Assembly (NCBI GenBank): GCA_020633555.1
Contig: JACKDL010000004.1
Coordinates: forward strand, 62,001 to 126,000
DNA: 64,000 nucleotides
Direction of reading: 5' to 3'
DNA from: Myxococcales bacterium
Lineage (GTDB): Bacteria > Myxococcota_A > Bradymonadia > UBA7976 > UBA1532
Position 1 is the stretch's first letter; each line of letters begins with the position of its first letter. The translations under genes and the position numbers were made by a program. Positions 45,042-54,099 of this stretch are shown here, piece by piece. The notes under the pieces are model-generated. The model worked only from the letters and a program-made list of their open reading frames with translations. It searched no databases and was not told the origin of the DNA.

Positions 45042-45788
45042 ATGGATCGACGGACCTTCCTGCATGTGGGCCTGGCGGGCGTGGGCGCCCTGGCCGTGGG
45101 CTGCGGCCCCGAGGCGGCCGTGTCGGCCGAGCCCTTGCCGCTGGGTGAGGGCCTGCTGGCCTTCGCCCACGGGCAGGCCTACGAGCTCGAGCCGCTGGCG
45201 CGGCGCATCAGCCAGGGCGGCGTGGCCGTGCTGAGCGATCTGAACTACCCCGTGGCGCTGGCCGAGCTGCCCGGCGACGGGGTGGCGGTGCTGGACCGCG
45301 GCGACGGCGTGGTGGTGGTGGTCGAGGGCGGGCGGGTGCGGCGGCTGGGCGCCGACGTGCTGGGCTCGCCGGTGGATCTGGCGGTGAGCGACGGGCTGCT
45401 GTTCGTCACCGACGCGGCGGATCACACGGTGGTGGTGCTGGACCTGCAGGGCCGCGAGCGGGCGCGCTGGGCGGGGTTCTCCCTGCCGCGGGGCATCGCC
45501 ACGGGGCCCGACGGCACCCTGCACGTGGTGGACACCGGGCACGGCCGGGTGCGCACCTTCGCGCCCGACGGCACCGAGGGGCCGAGCTACGGCGCCGGGG
45601 CCGACTGGTGGATGCCGCGGCCGGTGGCGGTGGACGGCGCGGGCTACGCCTACGTGGGCTGCCCCACCCGGCAGGCGGTCTATGTGTTCGCGCCCGATGG
45701 GGCGCTGCAGGATCGGCGGCCCCTGGCGGTGTCGCCGGTTCACCTGAGCATCAGCGACGCGGGGCAGGTGCATGTCGGCGCCGTCTGA
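45042..45788 (+). CDS. Tat-exported NHL-repeat lipoprotein
   Basis: 248 residues. The N-terminus has a twin-arginine motif (DRRTFLHVG) and a lipobox AVGC (Cys21). Five to six NHL/beta-propeller blades follow, with LNYPVALAELPGDGVAVLDRG, GSPVDLAVSDGLLFVTDAADHTVVVLD and GIATGPDGTLHVVDTGHGRVR as clear blades. NHL propellers mediate protein or glycan binding; Tat use suggests folding before export. Overlaps the DUF6916-like gene by 17 bases. Confidence 0.82.
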   Translation: MDRRTFLHVGLAGVGALAVGCGPEAAVSAEPLPLGEGLLAFAHGQAYELEPLARRISQGGVAVLSDLNYPVALAELPGDGVAVLDRGDGVVVVVEGGRVRRLGADVLGSPVDLAVSDGLLFVTDAADHTVVVLDLQGRERARWAGFSLPRGIATGPDGTLHVVDTGHGRVRTFAPDGTEGPSYGAGADWWMPRPVAVDGAGYAYVGCPTRQAVYVFAPDGALQDRRPLAVSPVHLSISDAGQVHVGAV

Positions 45789-46083
45789 GTCGGGCGGCGC
45801 GGCGCTGCTGGATCTGGCGACGGTGGCGCTGGAGACGTTCCTGCCCCTGTTGGACACGGCGTTCACCCACGCCACGCAGCCGACGTGGGTGCTCACGTTG
45901 GTGAAGGCCGAGGCGGTGGGCCGCGCGCCGGAAGACGCCCCGCGGGCACCCTTCGCGCTGGTGTTCGACGGGCCGCCCGGGGGGCCCCAGGGCACCTGGC
46001 CGCTCACCCACCCCACGCTGGGGGCCATGCACGTGTTCCTGGTGCCGGTGAACCACGGCCGCTACGAGGCCGTCTTCTCGTAG
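45772..46083 (+). CDS. DUF6916-like small protein
   Basis: 103 residues, soluble, no signal. The sequence fits the DUF6916 pattern: LTLVKAEAV, PFALVFDGPPGGPQGTWPLTHPTLG (read as PFALVFDGP and GTWPLTHPTLG) and MHVFLVPVNHGRYEAVF at the end. This small-domain family often occurs near tail-collar/MdpB-like genes such as those at 52.4-54.0 kb, although here they are 6 kb apart on the other side of a minus-strand block. Function unknown. It overlaps the NHL gene and ends 13 bases before a convergent gene. Confidence 0.75.
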   Translation: MSAPSESGGAALLDLATVALETFLPLLDTAFTHATQPTWVLTLVKAEAVGRAPEDAPRAPFALVFDGPPGGPQGTWPLTHPTLGAMHVFLVPVNHGRYEAVFS

Positions 46084-46095
46084 CCGGTCGCGCGA

Positions 46096-46524
46096 TCAGC
46101 TCCCGGTGGGGGGCACGCAGGCCTTGCGGCCGGCGCGGTCCGACACGAACTCGGCGTTGGCCGAGCAGTTCGACTCGTCCTCGGCGTCCCGGTAGGCGTT
46201 GCAGTCGGGCTTCTCGTTGCACACCAGGAAGCAGTAGTTGGCGCCGCCCTGGGTGACGCAGGCGGAGCCGCTGGGGCAGTCGTCGTCGCCCTGACACCCG
46301 GTGAGGCCGCAGTAGCCGCCCTTGAAGGGCAGGCACTCCAGAGCGGGGCCCATGTCGGCGCCCTCCTCCTGGGGCAGGGCGGGGCAGTCGCTGCTCTGGG
46401 CGCAGCCCTCGCCCACACCCAGCCGGGCCGCGGCGTTGCCGCCATCGCCGTCATCGTCGTCACAAGCCAGGAACAGGGCCGCGCAGGCGGCGGCGAGGCA
46501 GGTCAGGCGCAGGATGCGGATCAT
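46096..46524 (-). CDS. small Cys-rich lipoprotein
   Basis: 142 residues. Lipobox LFLAC (Cys20, then DDDDGDGG). The mature part has about 12 Cys in modules resembling C-x5-C-P ... CxxSSDC ... C-x2-GxC ... CLVCNEKPDC. These match the Cys-rich disulfide modules of the other lipoproteins in this window. No enzymatic motif. The gene stands alone on the minus strand between a convergent plus-strand gene and a hypothetical gene 89 bases upstream. Confidence 0.78.
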   Translation of the reverse strand: MIRILRLTCLAAACAALFLACDDDDGDGGNAAARLGVGEGCAQSSDCPALPQEEGADMGPALECLPFKGGYCGLTGCQGDDDCPSGSACVTQGGANYCFLVCNEKPDCNAYRDAEDESNCSANAEFVSDRAGRKACVPPTGS

Positions 46525-46613
46525 CAGCAGTTCTCCATGGTTGGGCACGGCCGTCGCCCCATCTGACCACTGGTGCCCGCCGAAGTCACAGCTCAGGTGA
46601 TTGGGGGGGCGGT

Positions 46614-47426
46614 TCAGGCCGCGTGGACGGCCGTCCGGTGGGGGCGACGCACCACGGCCAGGGGCAGCGCCAAGGCGGCGGTGGGGCGGGGCAGGGCGGC
46701 GCCGCGGCGCACGGTGGCGGCGCGATCCATGGCCGCGGCCCGCCGCGCGGCGCGGTGCTCGCCGCTGTCGGGCCAGCCCAGGGCCAGGGCCTCCAGGGCG
46801 GTGAGCCGCAGCGCCGGGGTCTGCTCGTCGCGCACCCGGGCGGCCAGCCGCGCAGGGGCGTCCGCCAGGCCGGCGGCCAGCCGCGTGGCCACCCGCACCA
46901 GGCGGCCCAGGTGGATGCACGCGATGCGCACGCTGTCGTCGGCGCCGGCCCGGTGCTCGCGGTGCAGGATCACCTGGCCGTCGCGCACCTCCACCGAGCC
47001 CAGCCGCGACAGGGCCCGCAGCTCGGCGCGGGCGCCGGGGCCCAGGGCGGCGAGCAGCCGCGGGGCGCCGCCGGCGGGGGCGATGAGCCGGGCGTGGCGG
47101 TCGAAGTCGGGGTCGCCGGTGCGCAGATCGCCGTCCTGGTGCACCACGGCGTCCCGCTCGACGCACAGGGTCAGGTCGCCCAGGCCCGGGCCCGAGACCA
47201 CGAGGCGGCGGGCGCCCGAGCGGGCCTCGCCGTCGCGGATCGCCCGGGCGGTGCGCAGGCGCCAGCGGCCCACCTGGCCTTCGCCCGACCAGGCGGCGCC
47301 GCCTTCGCCGTGCAGGGTCAGGACGGTGCGGTCCACGGCGACGGTGGGGCGCTGGGCGGGGAGCTGGCCGCCGCGGTGCAGCAGGTGGCTGAGGGCGCTC
47401 TGGATGCGGTGCGAGAGGGTGTCCAT
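46614..47426 (-). CDS. uncharacterised soluble protein
   Basis: 270 residues; ATG at 47426 (CGGAGG eight bases upstream) rather than 47450. No signal or TM. Residues ~30-190 form a beta-rich region with several VxxxGPGxGDL-type turns and a TGDPDFDRHARLIA segment seen in some uncharacterised myxobacterial cytoplasmic proteins. The C-terminal ~80 residues are helical and Arg/Ala-rich. No catalytic motif; not recognised. Confidence 0.7.
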   Translation of the reverse strand: MDTLSHRIQSALSHLLHRGGQLPAQRPTVAVDRTVLTLHGEGGAAWSGEGQVGRWRLRTARAIRDGEARSGARRLVVSGPGLGDLTLCVERDAVVHQDGDLRTGDPDFDRHARLIAPAGGAPRLLAALGPGARAELRALSRLGSVEVRDGQVILHREHRAGADDSVRIACIHLGRLVRVATRLAAGLADAPARLAARVRDEQTPALRLTALEALALGWPDSGEHRAARRAAAMDRAATVRRGAALPRPTAALALPLAVVRRPHRTAVHAA

Positions 47427-47516
47427 GATCCGTGCCTCCGGGTGAGTCACGGACCCTTCCTGGATCGCCGAGCAGACCTTTGGCCGCGACGGGCTTTTCT
47501 GCAGAAGGCAGGCCCG

Positions 47517-47999
47517 TCAGCCGGGCGGGGCACACGCCAACAGCCGGTAGACCGCGTCGCCGCCCTCCTCGACGAAGCCGAGCCGCGCGTAGAGGCGCTG
47601 GGCGGGGTTGTTGCGCTCCACGTGGACCTTCACGGGCACCCCGCGGCCGTGGGCCTCGGTGATGAGCTCGGCCAGCAGGGCCCCCCCGACGCCGCGGCCG
47701 CGCCAGGCGGGGAGCAGGGCGATGTCCACCACCCGGATCTCGTCGGTGCGCCGGTGCACGTACAGCCGGCCGATGGGCGCGCCTTCGACTTCGAGCAGGT
47801 CGAAGGCGGCGTCGGCGAAGGCGCGCTGGTAGTGGGTGTGCTGGGCGTGGAACTGCATGGCCAGGAAGGCCTGCTTCTGGGCCGTGGGCCAGGGGACCTG
47901 CGCCAGCTCCTCGGCGCGGGTGCTGGCGTAGATGGCCTGGAGCGTCGGCCCGTCGGCGTCGGTGATGGGCCGCCGCGTGACCTGGGCCAGGGCGCTCAC
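47517..47999 (-). CDS. GNAT-family N-acetyltransferase
   Basis: 160 residues. Motif A for acetyl-CoA binding is RGRGVGGALL (beta4-alpha3), preceded by the IRVVDIALLPAW strand; motif B is around VERNNPAQRLYARLGF. The substrate is not readable. The GTG start at 47999 overlaps the stop of the upstream 1442-residue lipoprotein gene (GTGA), an unexpected translational coupling between a cytoplasmic enzyme and a surface protein. Confidence 0.9.
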   Translation of the reverse strand: MSALAQVTRRPITDADGPTLQAIYASTRAEELAQVPWPTAQKQAFLAMQFHAQHTHYQRAFADAAFDLLEVEGAPIGRLYVHRRTDEIRVVDIALLPAWRGRGVGGALLAELITEAHGRGVPVKVHVERNNPAQRLYARLGFVEEGGDAVYRLLACAPPG

Positions 48000-50900
48000 G
48001 GCTGGACGCTGCCCACCGGGATGACCCGCATGCCGGCGGGCGCCACCACGGGGGCGAGGCCGTTGGCGCCCTCGAGGGCGGCGGTGGCGTTCTCGCCGGC
48101 GCCCTCGATGGCCACCCGGTCGGGCGTGTCGCTCACCACGCGAAGGCCGGCGCCGCCGTTGCCCTGGCCGTCGTTGCCCCGCACGGCCGCCTGCACCTGC
48201 GCCCCGTCCAGGGCCCGGATGCGCAGGCCGTCGCCGCCGGCGTTGTCCACCTGGTTGTCGAGCAGCAGCAGGCTCGCCGTGGCCACCAGCGCGTCGCGCA
48301 GCGTGACGTCGATGCCGTGGCTCTCGGGCCCGTCGATGACGTTGTTCTGCGCCGAGATCGTGCCGCTGAGGGTGGCGCCGGCCACGTCGGCCTCGAGCAG
48401 CAGCCGGATGCCCGCGCCAAAGCCGGGCGCGGCGTTGGGCGCGATGCGGTTGTCGTCGGCGCGGAGCACGGCGTCGGTGTCGCCGTCGCCTGCGTCCAGG
48501 CTGATGCGGTCGCCCTGCCAGCCGGTGATGCGCGCGCCCACCACGGCGAAGTCGGCCGTGGCGGGACGGCCGTCGCCCACCAGCCGCACGGCGTTGTCGC
48601 CGCCGGCGCCGGTGAGCTCGCTGTCGGTGATCCGCACGGTCAGGGCGCCGTCGCCGATGAGCCGCACGCCGTCGGCGGCGCCCTGCTGGCCGCGCAGCAC
48701 CAGCCCGTCGAGCGTGATGTCGCCCGCGCCCCAGCCCATGACGCCGTCCACGCCCGCGGCGAAGTCGGTGGCCTCCAGGCCGTTGACGCTCAACGCGGTG
48801 TTCACCACGCCGTTCAGATGGATGGGCGCAGCCTGCGGCGCGGTCACCACCCAGTCGCTCAGGGTGGCGCGGCGCACGGTGGTGCTCTCGAAGGCCTCGC
48901 CGTTCTCACCCACCAGCAGCGCGTGGCCCGCCAGGCCGTCGAACCGGGCGCCGGCCACGGTGAGCTGCGCCAGATCGGCCCCCGGCGGCACCTGGATGCC
49001 CAGGCCCAGGACCTGGTTCGCTTGCAGGCCGTGGACCGTGATGTCGCCGGCCCGCGCCCACAGGACGCTTTCGTCGATCAAGGTCGCCATCAGCGCCGCC
49101 TCGTCGCCGGGCTCGCCCACGGTGATCTGGCCGTCCGGGGCGTTGAAGCGCACGGCGTTGAAGCCGCCGTTGCAGGTGAGCTGGCCGATGCTGAGGTCCG
49201 GAGCGCCGTCCTGGGCCACCACGCCGCCCTCGAAGGCCTCGTTGAGCCGCACTTCGTCAGCGGTGAGGGTGCCCGTGACGCCGGTGAGCGAGAGGCCGGC
49301 GCTGAAGCTGCCCACGCTCTCGAGCACCGTGCACTGCAGGTCCATGGCCTGGACCTCCAGCAGATCCATGGCGGCGCCGCCGCTGGCGTTCAAGGCCACG
49401 CCGTGGCCGTCCAGGCGGGCCAGGTTCGAGGCGAAGAGGGCGTTGCCGATCACCGCCAGATCCACGTCGATCATCGTCAGGGCCGCGGGCCCCTCACCCC
49501 CGCGCAGCGCGATGCCGCCGCCCAGCCGGGCGCCCTCTTCGGTGCGGCAGCCCGTGAGCGACACGGGCCCCCGCAGGTCCTCGATGCGCAGCAGCTCGCC
49601 GAAGCTCTGGGCGAAGACCAGGTCGCTCAGGGCCACGTCGCCCATGCCCGCCCCGTGGAACAGGCCGCGCTCGGCGCCCAGGCGCAGCCCACGCACGCTG
49701 ACGTTCGATTCCAGCAGGAACAGATCGGGGGCCCCGATGACCGTGGGTCGTTCGCCGGCTGGGATGGCCAGGTTGCGCCCGAGCGCCAGGCCGGCGGCCT
49801 CGCCGACCACCTGCACGCCGCTGGGGATGCGCAGCTCCTGCACGGCGGTGAGCTGGCTCAGGCCGGGACGGATGAAGACCACGTCGCCGGCCTCGGCCTG
49901 GCCCAGGGCGGCCTCCAGGGTGCCCAGCGGGCTGGCCAGGCGCCCGTCGCCGTCGGCCAGGGCCTGCACCACCCACACCCGGTGGGCCAGGGTCAGCCGC
50001 GCCGTGGCCTGCACGGCGGCGCCGCCGGCGTCGGTCACCTGGTACGTGAAGTCGTCGTCGCCCAGGGCGCCCAACGGGCCGTTGTAGGTGAAGCTGCCGT
50101 CGGCGGCGATGACCACCTGGCCGCCGGCCGAGGTGGCCTGCTCACCGGGGGTGACGGCGAGGGGCTGCCCCTCGATGTCCGCGGCCCCGTCCAGCAGCGC
50201 GCCCGGGGGCGCCTGGAACGGGGCGTGGCCCACCAGATCGTCGAAGGCCACGCCGGGGGCCGTGGGGGGGTCGTTCACCGGGATCAGCGGCACCGACAGG
50301 GTGAAGGGGGCGCTGGCGGCCAGCGCGTCGTCGGTCACCTGCACGTTGATCTCGAGGGTGCCGTCGAAGTCGGCCTCGGGGATCACCCGATCGGGCCCGT
50401 CCACCACGTAGCGGGCGCCGGGCAGCACCTGGAGGGTGAAGGCGTCGCTGTCGGGATCCTGGATCTGCAGGGCCGCCAGGGTGAGCTGGACCGGCGTGTC
50501 CTCGGTGGCGTCCACCGGCTCGCCCGCGCCCACGATGCGGGGCGGGTCGTTCACCGGGGTGACGTCGAGCCGGAAGTCGAAGGGCTGGCTGTCGGCGGTG
50601 CCGTCGTTGACCACCACGGGCACGATCAGCAGCCCGTGGAAGTCCTGGGGCGGCGTGATCTGCGCCCCGTCCACCGCGTAGCCCTCGCCGGGCAGCGCCC
50701 GCACCCGCAGCAGCGCCAGATCGCTGTCGACGTCGCTCACGTCCAGGTCGGCCAGCAGGACGGTGTAGGGCGTGTCCTCGGGGGTGGACACCACGCTGAT
50801 CTGCCCGGCGATCACCGGCGGATCGCCCACGGCCAGCACCTGTACCACCAGCACCACGGGGTCGCTGCGCAGGCCGTCCTCGTCCACCACCACCACGGTC

Positions 50901-52324
50901 ACCCGCAGCTCGCCGGTGTAGTCGGGATCGGGCAGCACCCGGCCCTCTTCGTCGATGCTGTAGTTGGCGCCCGGCTGGACCTCGAAGGTCAGCGTCTCGG
51001 GTGCCTCGTCGGCGACCACGAAGAAGCGGCCCTCGATGACCAGCGGCTGGTCCTCGGGCACGGTGACCGGGCTGGGATCCAGCCCCTCGACCCGGGGCGG
51101 GTCGTTCACGGGCGTCACCGTGACCGTCAGCGCGAAGGGCGCCGAGGCCACGCCGTCGGCGTCCACCACCACCACGTTCACCGAAAGCTCGCCGGCGAAG
51201 TCGGGCGCGGGGGTGACCTGCCCGTCCTCGTCCACGGTGTAGCCCTCGCCGGGCAGCACCTGCAGGGTCCCCGCCTCGGCGCCGTCGTCCACCACCGTCA
51301 GGTCGTCCAGCGAGGGCGTGAAGGGCGTATCCTCGGGGGTGCTGATGGGCCGCTGGCCCACCACCCGGGGCGCGTCGTTCACCGCCTGCACCTGCACCAC
51401 CAGGGCGTAGGGCGCCGAGGGCTCGCCCTCGCCGTCCACCACCCGCACGTTCACGGTGAGGGGGCCGAAGTAGTCGGCTTCGGGCGTCAGGGTGGCCCCG
51501 TCGGCGGTGTACCGCTCGCCGGCCAGCACCTCGACGGTCAGCGCCTCGACGGGGCCGTCGTCGGTCACCACCAGATCGGCCACGGTGATCGTCAGCGGGG
51601 TGTCCTCGGGCGTGCGCAGGGGCGCCTGGTCGGTGATCACCGGGGCGTCGTTCACCGGATCGATGGTCAGGCTCACCCGCGCGGGCTGCGAGCGCTGCTC
51701 GGCGGGCGAGTCGATGGCCACGAAGGTGAAGCTGTCCTCGCCGAAGACATCGGGGTCGGGGATGTAGGTGACCTGGGGGGGCTCGCCCTCGAGCCGGCCG
51801 CGGGCGGGGCCGTCCACCACCTCGAAGCGCAGGGGCTGGTCGGCGGGATCGCTGCCCTCCAGGGTGATGGCGAGCTGCCCATCCTCGGGCAGGGCCAGCG
51901 CCTGGCCCTCGGCAGCCGGCGGCTCGTCCTCGACGCACAGGCCCGAGGCCTCGTCGCAGCGCTGCGGGCGGCCGTTGGGCAGGGGCGGGCACGGGTTCAG
52001 CTCGCTGTGGCAGCGGGCCATCATGTCGGGGGGCAGGGCGTCCACGTCCCCCCCGTCCGGGCCGCCGCCATCCAGGCCGCCGCCGTCGTCGAGGAAGCCG
52101 TCGCCGTCCTCGCCCCCGTCCACCTGGGGGCGCATGTCGTCGGGGACGCCATCGTCCACCGCCCCGTCGGGGGTGGGGCGCCCGTCGAGCCGCTGGGCGT
52201 CGGACAGCTCGGCGTCCACCGGCACGCCCCCGTCCACCAGCCCCGGCGTGTTGCCGCTGCCGTCATCACAGGCGGCGAAGAGAAGAACAGTGAGGGCCCA
52301 CCCGATCCGCGGGACAAACTTCAT
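47996..52324 (-). CDS. cadherin-like tandem-repeat and beta-helix lipoprotein
   Basis: 1442 residues. Lipobox LLFAAC (Cys19), an Asp/Gly-rich linker to ~95, and a Cys-rich segment to ~130. About seven tandem Ig/cadherin-like domains follow (~140-745), each introduced by PVNDxPxxxG and TPEDTP-type motifs and containing TFVVxD strands. The C-terminal half (~770-1440) has short repeated strands characteristic of a right-handed parallel beta-helix (RIPSGVQVVGEAAGL ... LTGVTGTLTADEV). GGGGAGC lies about 10 bases upstream. Such proteins are usually surface adhesins or polysaccharide-binding factors; no active-site residues are evident. Confidence 0.88.
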   Translation of the reverse strand: MKFVPRIGWALTVLLFAACDDGSGNTPGLVDGGVPVDAELSDAQRLDGRPTPDGAVDDGVPDDMRPQVDGGEDGDGFLDDGGGLDGGGPDGGDVDALPPDMMARCHSELNPCPPLPNGRPQRCDEASGLCVEDEPPAAEGQALALPEDGQLAITLEGSDPADQPLRFEVVDGPARGRLEGEPPQVTYIPDPDVFGEDSFTFVAIDSPAEQRSQPARVSLTIDPVNDAPVITDQAPLRTPEDTPLTITVADLVVTDDGPVEALTVEVLAGERYTADGATLTPEADYFGPLTVNVRVVDGEGEPSAPYALVVQVQAVNDAPRVVGQRPISTPEDTPFTPSLDDLTVVDDGAEAGTLQVLPGEGYTVDEDGQVTPAPDFAGELSVNVVVVDADGVASAPFALTVTVTPVNDPPRVEGLDPSPVTVPEDQPLVIEGRFFVVADEAPETLTFEVQPGANYSIDEEGRVLPDPDYTGELRVTVVVVDEDGLRSDPVVLVVQVLAVGDPPVIAGQISVVSTPEDTPYTVLLADLDVSDVDSDLALLRVRALPGEGYAVDGAQITPPQDFHGLLIVPVVVNDGTADSQPFDFRLDVTPVNDPPRIVGAGEPVDATEDTPVQLTLAALQIQDPDSDAFTLQVLPGARYVVDGPDRVIPEADFDGTLEINVQVTDDALAASAPFTLSVPLIPVNDPPTAPGVAFDDLVGHAPFQAPPGALLDGAADIEGQPLAVTPGEQATSAGGQVVIAADGSFTYNGPLGALGDDDFTYQVTDAGGAAVQATARLTLAHRVWVVQALADGDGRLASPLGTLEAALGQAEAGDVVFIRPGLSQLTAVQELRIPSGVQVVGEAAGLALGRNLAIPAGERPTVIGAPDLFLLESNVSVRGLRLGAERGLFHGAGMGDVALSDLVFAQSFGELLRIEDLRGPVSLTGCRTEEGARLGGGIALRGGEGPAALTMIDVDLAVIGNALFASNLARLDGHGVALNASGGAAMDLLEVQAMDLQCTVLESVGSFSAGLSLTGVTGTLTADEVRLNEAFEGGVVAQDGAPDLSIGQLTCNGGFNAVRFNAPDGQITVGEPGDEAALMATLIDESVLWARAGDITVHGLQANQVLGLGIQVPPGADLAQLTVAGARFDGLAGHALLVGENGEAFESTTVRRATLSDWVVTAPQAAPIHLNGVVNTALSVNGLEATDFAAGVDGVMGWGAGDITLDGLVLRGQQGAADGVRLIGDGALTVRITDSELTGAGGDNAVRLVGDGRPATADFAVVGARITGWQGDRISLDAGDGDTDAVLRADDNRIAPNAAPGFGAGIRLLLEADVAGATLSGTISAQNNVIDGPESHGIDVTLRDALVATASLLLLDNQVDNAGGDGLRIRALDGAQVQAAVRGNDGQGNGGAGLRVVSDTPDRVAIEGAGENATAALEGANGLAPVVAPAGMRVIPVGSVQP

Positions 52325-52428
52325 CGGCGACACGCTCCCCAGCATGGACGCCGGACCGTACCCGGGGTGGCGGGCGCAGGTCGACCTTCGCCGGCCGTTG
52401 AACTACAGTCCTCCGCACGGAGGCGCAC

Positions 52429-52953
52429 ATGGCAGAACCGTTCCTGGCCGAGATCCGCATCGTCGGCTTCAACTTCCCCCCCCGGGGGTGGGCGTTCTGC
52501 GATGGGCAGATCCTGCCCATCAACCAGAACCAGTCCCTGTACAGCCTGCTGGGCACCATCTACGGGGGTGATGGGCGGGTCTCCTTCGCGCTGCCCGATC
52601 TGCGCGGGCGAGTGCCGGTGCACCCCACCTTCGACGCGGCGGGCGACGTCCTCGCGGTCGCCCAGGGCCAGCGCGGGGGGCAGGAGGCGGTCACCCTGGT
52701 GGAGGCCGAGCTGCCCGCCCACACCCACGCGCTGGCGGTCAGCCAGGCGGCTGCGGATGATCAGGCGCCCGAGGCGGGCTACCGGGGCCAGGCGCCGAAC
52801 CACGCCTACGCGCCGGCGGGCGACGCCCAGGTGACCTTCGCGCCGCTCGCGGTGGGCTTCGCCGGCGGCGCGCAGGCCCACGACAACATGCAGCCCTTCC
52901 TGGCGGTGCAGTTCTGCATCGCCCTGCAGGGCCTCTTCCCCTCGAGGAACTGA
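52429..52953 (+). CDS. tail-collar (MdpB-like) protein, paralogue 1
   Basis: 174 residues. The conserved phage tail-collar/microcystin-dependent-protein domain covers most of the chain: AEIRIVGFNFPPRGWAFCDGQ (read as FNFPPRGWAFCDGQ), LYSLLGTIYGGDGR, FALPDLRGRVPVHP, and the acidic LVEAELPAHTHAL with a His pair, ending FLAVQFCIALQGLFPSRN. No signal peptide. The family is found as phage tail-fibre pieces and as chromosomal families of unknown function. Divergent from the cadherin-like lipoprotein gene; the stop and next start overlap (TGATG). Confidence 0.88.
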   Translation: MAEPFLAEIRIVGFNFPPRGWAFCDGQILPINQNQSLYSLLGTIYGGDGRVSFALPDLRGRVPVHPTFDAAGDVLAVAQGQRGGQEAVTLVEAELPAHTHALAVSQAAADDQAPEAGYRGQAPNHAYAPAGDAQVTFAPLAVGFAGGAQAHDNMQPFLAVQFCIALQGLFPSRN

Positions 52954-53471
52954 TGGCCGAGCCATTTGTCGGCGAGATCCGCATGTTTGCGGGCAACTTC
53001 GCGCCCCGGGGCTGGGCCCTGTGCGACGGCCAGCTCATGGCGGTGGCGCAGAACGACGCCCTGTTCTCGCTCTTGGGGACCGTCTACGGCGGCGACGGGC
53101 GCACCACCTTCGGGCTGCCCGATCTGCGGGGGCGGGTCCCCGTCCACGCCGGCAACGGGCCGGGGCTCACCCCCCGCCGGATCGGGGATCGCGCCGGCGC
53201 CGAGGAGATCACGCTGATCACGGTGCAGATGCCAGCGCACACCCACGGGCTGGCCGCCGTGGAGGCGCCGGCGCAGGGCAGCGATCCCAGCCAGGGCCTG
53301 CCCGCCGAGACCGAGTCCGACGCCTACGGCGCGGCGCCCCAGGCGGGCCCGGCCCCGGGCGGCGCCCCGCTGATGGCGGCGGGCGGCGCGCGGCCCCACA
53401 CCAACCTCATGCCCTACCTGGCGGTGAACTTCATCATCGCCCTGTTCGGCATCTTCCCGCCGAGGCACTGA
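52953..53471 (+). CDS. tail-collar (MdpB-like) protein, paralogue 2
   Basis: 172 residues, same domain as its neighbours: GNFAPRGWALCDGQLM, LFSLLGTVYGGDGRTTF, LPDLRGRVPVHAGNGPG, VQMPAHTHGL and LMPYLAVNFIIALFGIFPPRH. The typical order of tail-collar elements is intact. Starts within TGATG of the previous gene and overlaps the next by one base, so all three are translated as one unit. Paralogous duplication inside an operon. Confidence 0.88.
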   Translation: MAEPFVGEIRMFAGNFAPRGWALCDGQLMAVAQNDALFSLLGTVYGGDGRTTFGLPDLRGRVPVHAGNGPGLTPRRIGDRAGAEEITLITVQMPAHTHGLAAVEAPAQGSDPSQGLPAETESDAYGAAPQAGPAPGGAPLMAAGGARPHTNLMPYLAVNFIIALFGIFPPRH

Positions 53472-53992
53472 TGGCCGAGCCGTTCATCGCCGAGATCCGC
53501 ATCTTCGCCGGGAACTTCGCCCCGCGGGGCTGGGCCTTCTGCAGCGGGCAGGTGCTCTCCATCGCCCAGAACCCCGCGCTCTTCAGCCTGATCGGCACCG
53601 TCTACGGGGGCGACGGGCGCACCACCATGGGCCTGCCCGATCTGCGGGGCCGCGCCCCCATGCACCCCGGCCGGGGCCCCGGGCTCACCGACCGCCGGCT
53701 GGGCGAGCGGGGCGGGCTGCCCGCCGTGGCGCTGACCGAGGCGCAGATCCCCAGCCACACCCACGACCTGCGGGCGACGGGGCCGGCCGATGATGACGAT
53801 CCCGGCCCCGAGGTGATGCCGGCTCGGGTGGACGGCCCGCCGCTGTACACCGCCGACGCCCAGGCGCTGGTGCCCGCGCCCGAGGGGGCGGTGGCCGCGG
53901 CGGGCGGTGGGCAGCCCCACGCCAACGATCAGCCCTGGCTGGGTGTGCCCTTCATCATCGCGCTCCAGGGCCTGTACCCCGCGCGCGGGTGA
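53471..53992 (+). CDS. tail-collar (MdpB-like) protein, paralogue 3
   Basis: 173 residues: IRIFAGNFAPRGWAFCSGQVL, read as GNFAPRGWAFCSGQ, then FSLIGTVYGGDGRTTM, LPDLRGRAPMHPG, AQIPSHTHDL and a C-terminal GVPFIIALQGLYPARG. The mid-section (DDDDPGPEVMPARV) differs from paralogues 1 and 2, the region that varies most across the family. Last of three. No phage morphogenesis genes are nearby, so this is not a prophage remnant in the usual sense. Confidence 0.88.
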   Translation: MAEPFIAEIRIFAGNFAPRGWAFCSGQVLSIAQNPALFSLIGTVYGGDGRTTMGLPDLRGRAPMHPGRGPGLTDRRLGERGGLPAVALTEAQIPSHTHDLRATGPADDDDPGPEVMPARVDGPPLYTADAQALVPAPEGAVAAAGGGQPHANDQPWLGVPFIIALQGLYPARG

Positions 53993-54099
53993 CCTCGGGA
54001 AAATCCACCGGGCCCGTTGCACGGTGGCGGCCCCCCACGGGTCACAAGGGGTGAAATGACACGGTTGGCCCCGCCTGTGGGCGCCCGCCGGAGGCGACC

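Noticed and set aside
48317..52834. Very long plus-strand frame opposite the cadherin-like lipoprotein (also 46623-50087)
   Set aside because: Gly/His/Ala/Gln-rich product without motifs; it mirrors codon position bias of the minus-strand gene. Same for the plus frame 10667-12934.
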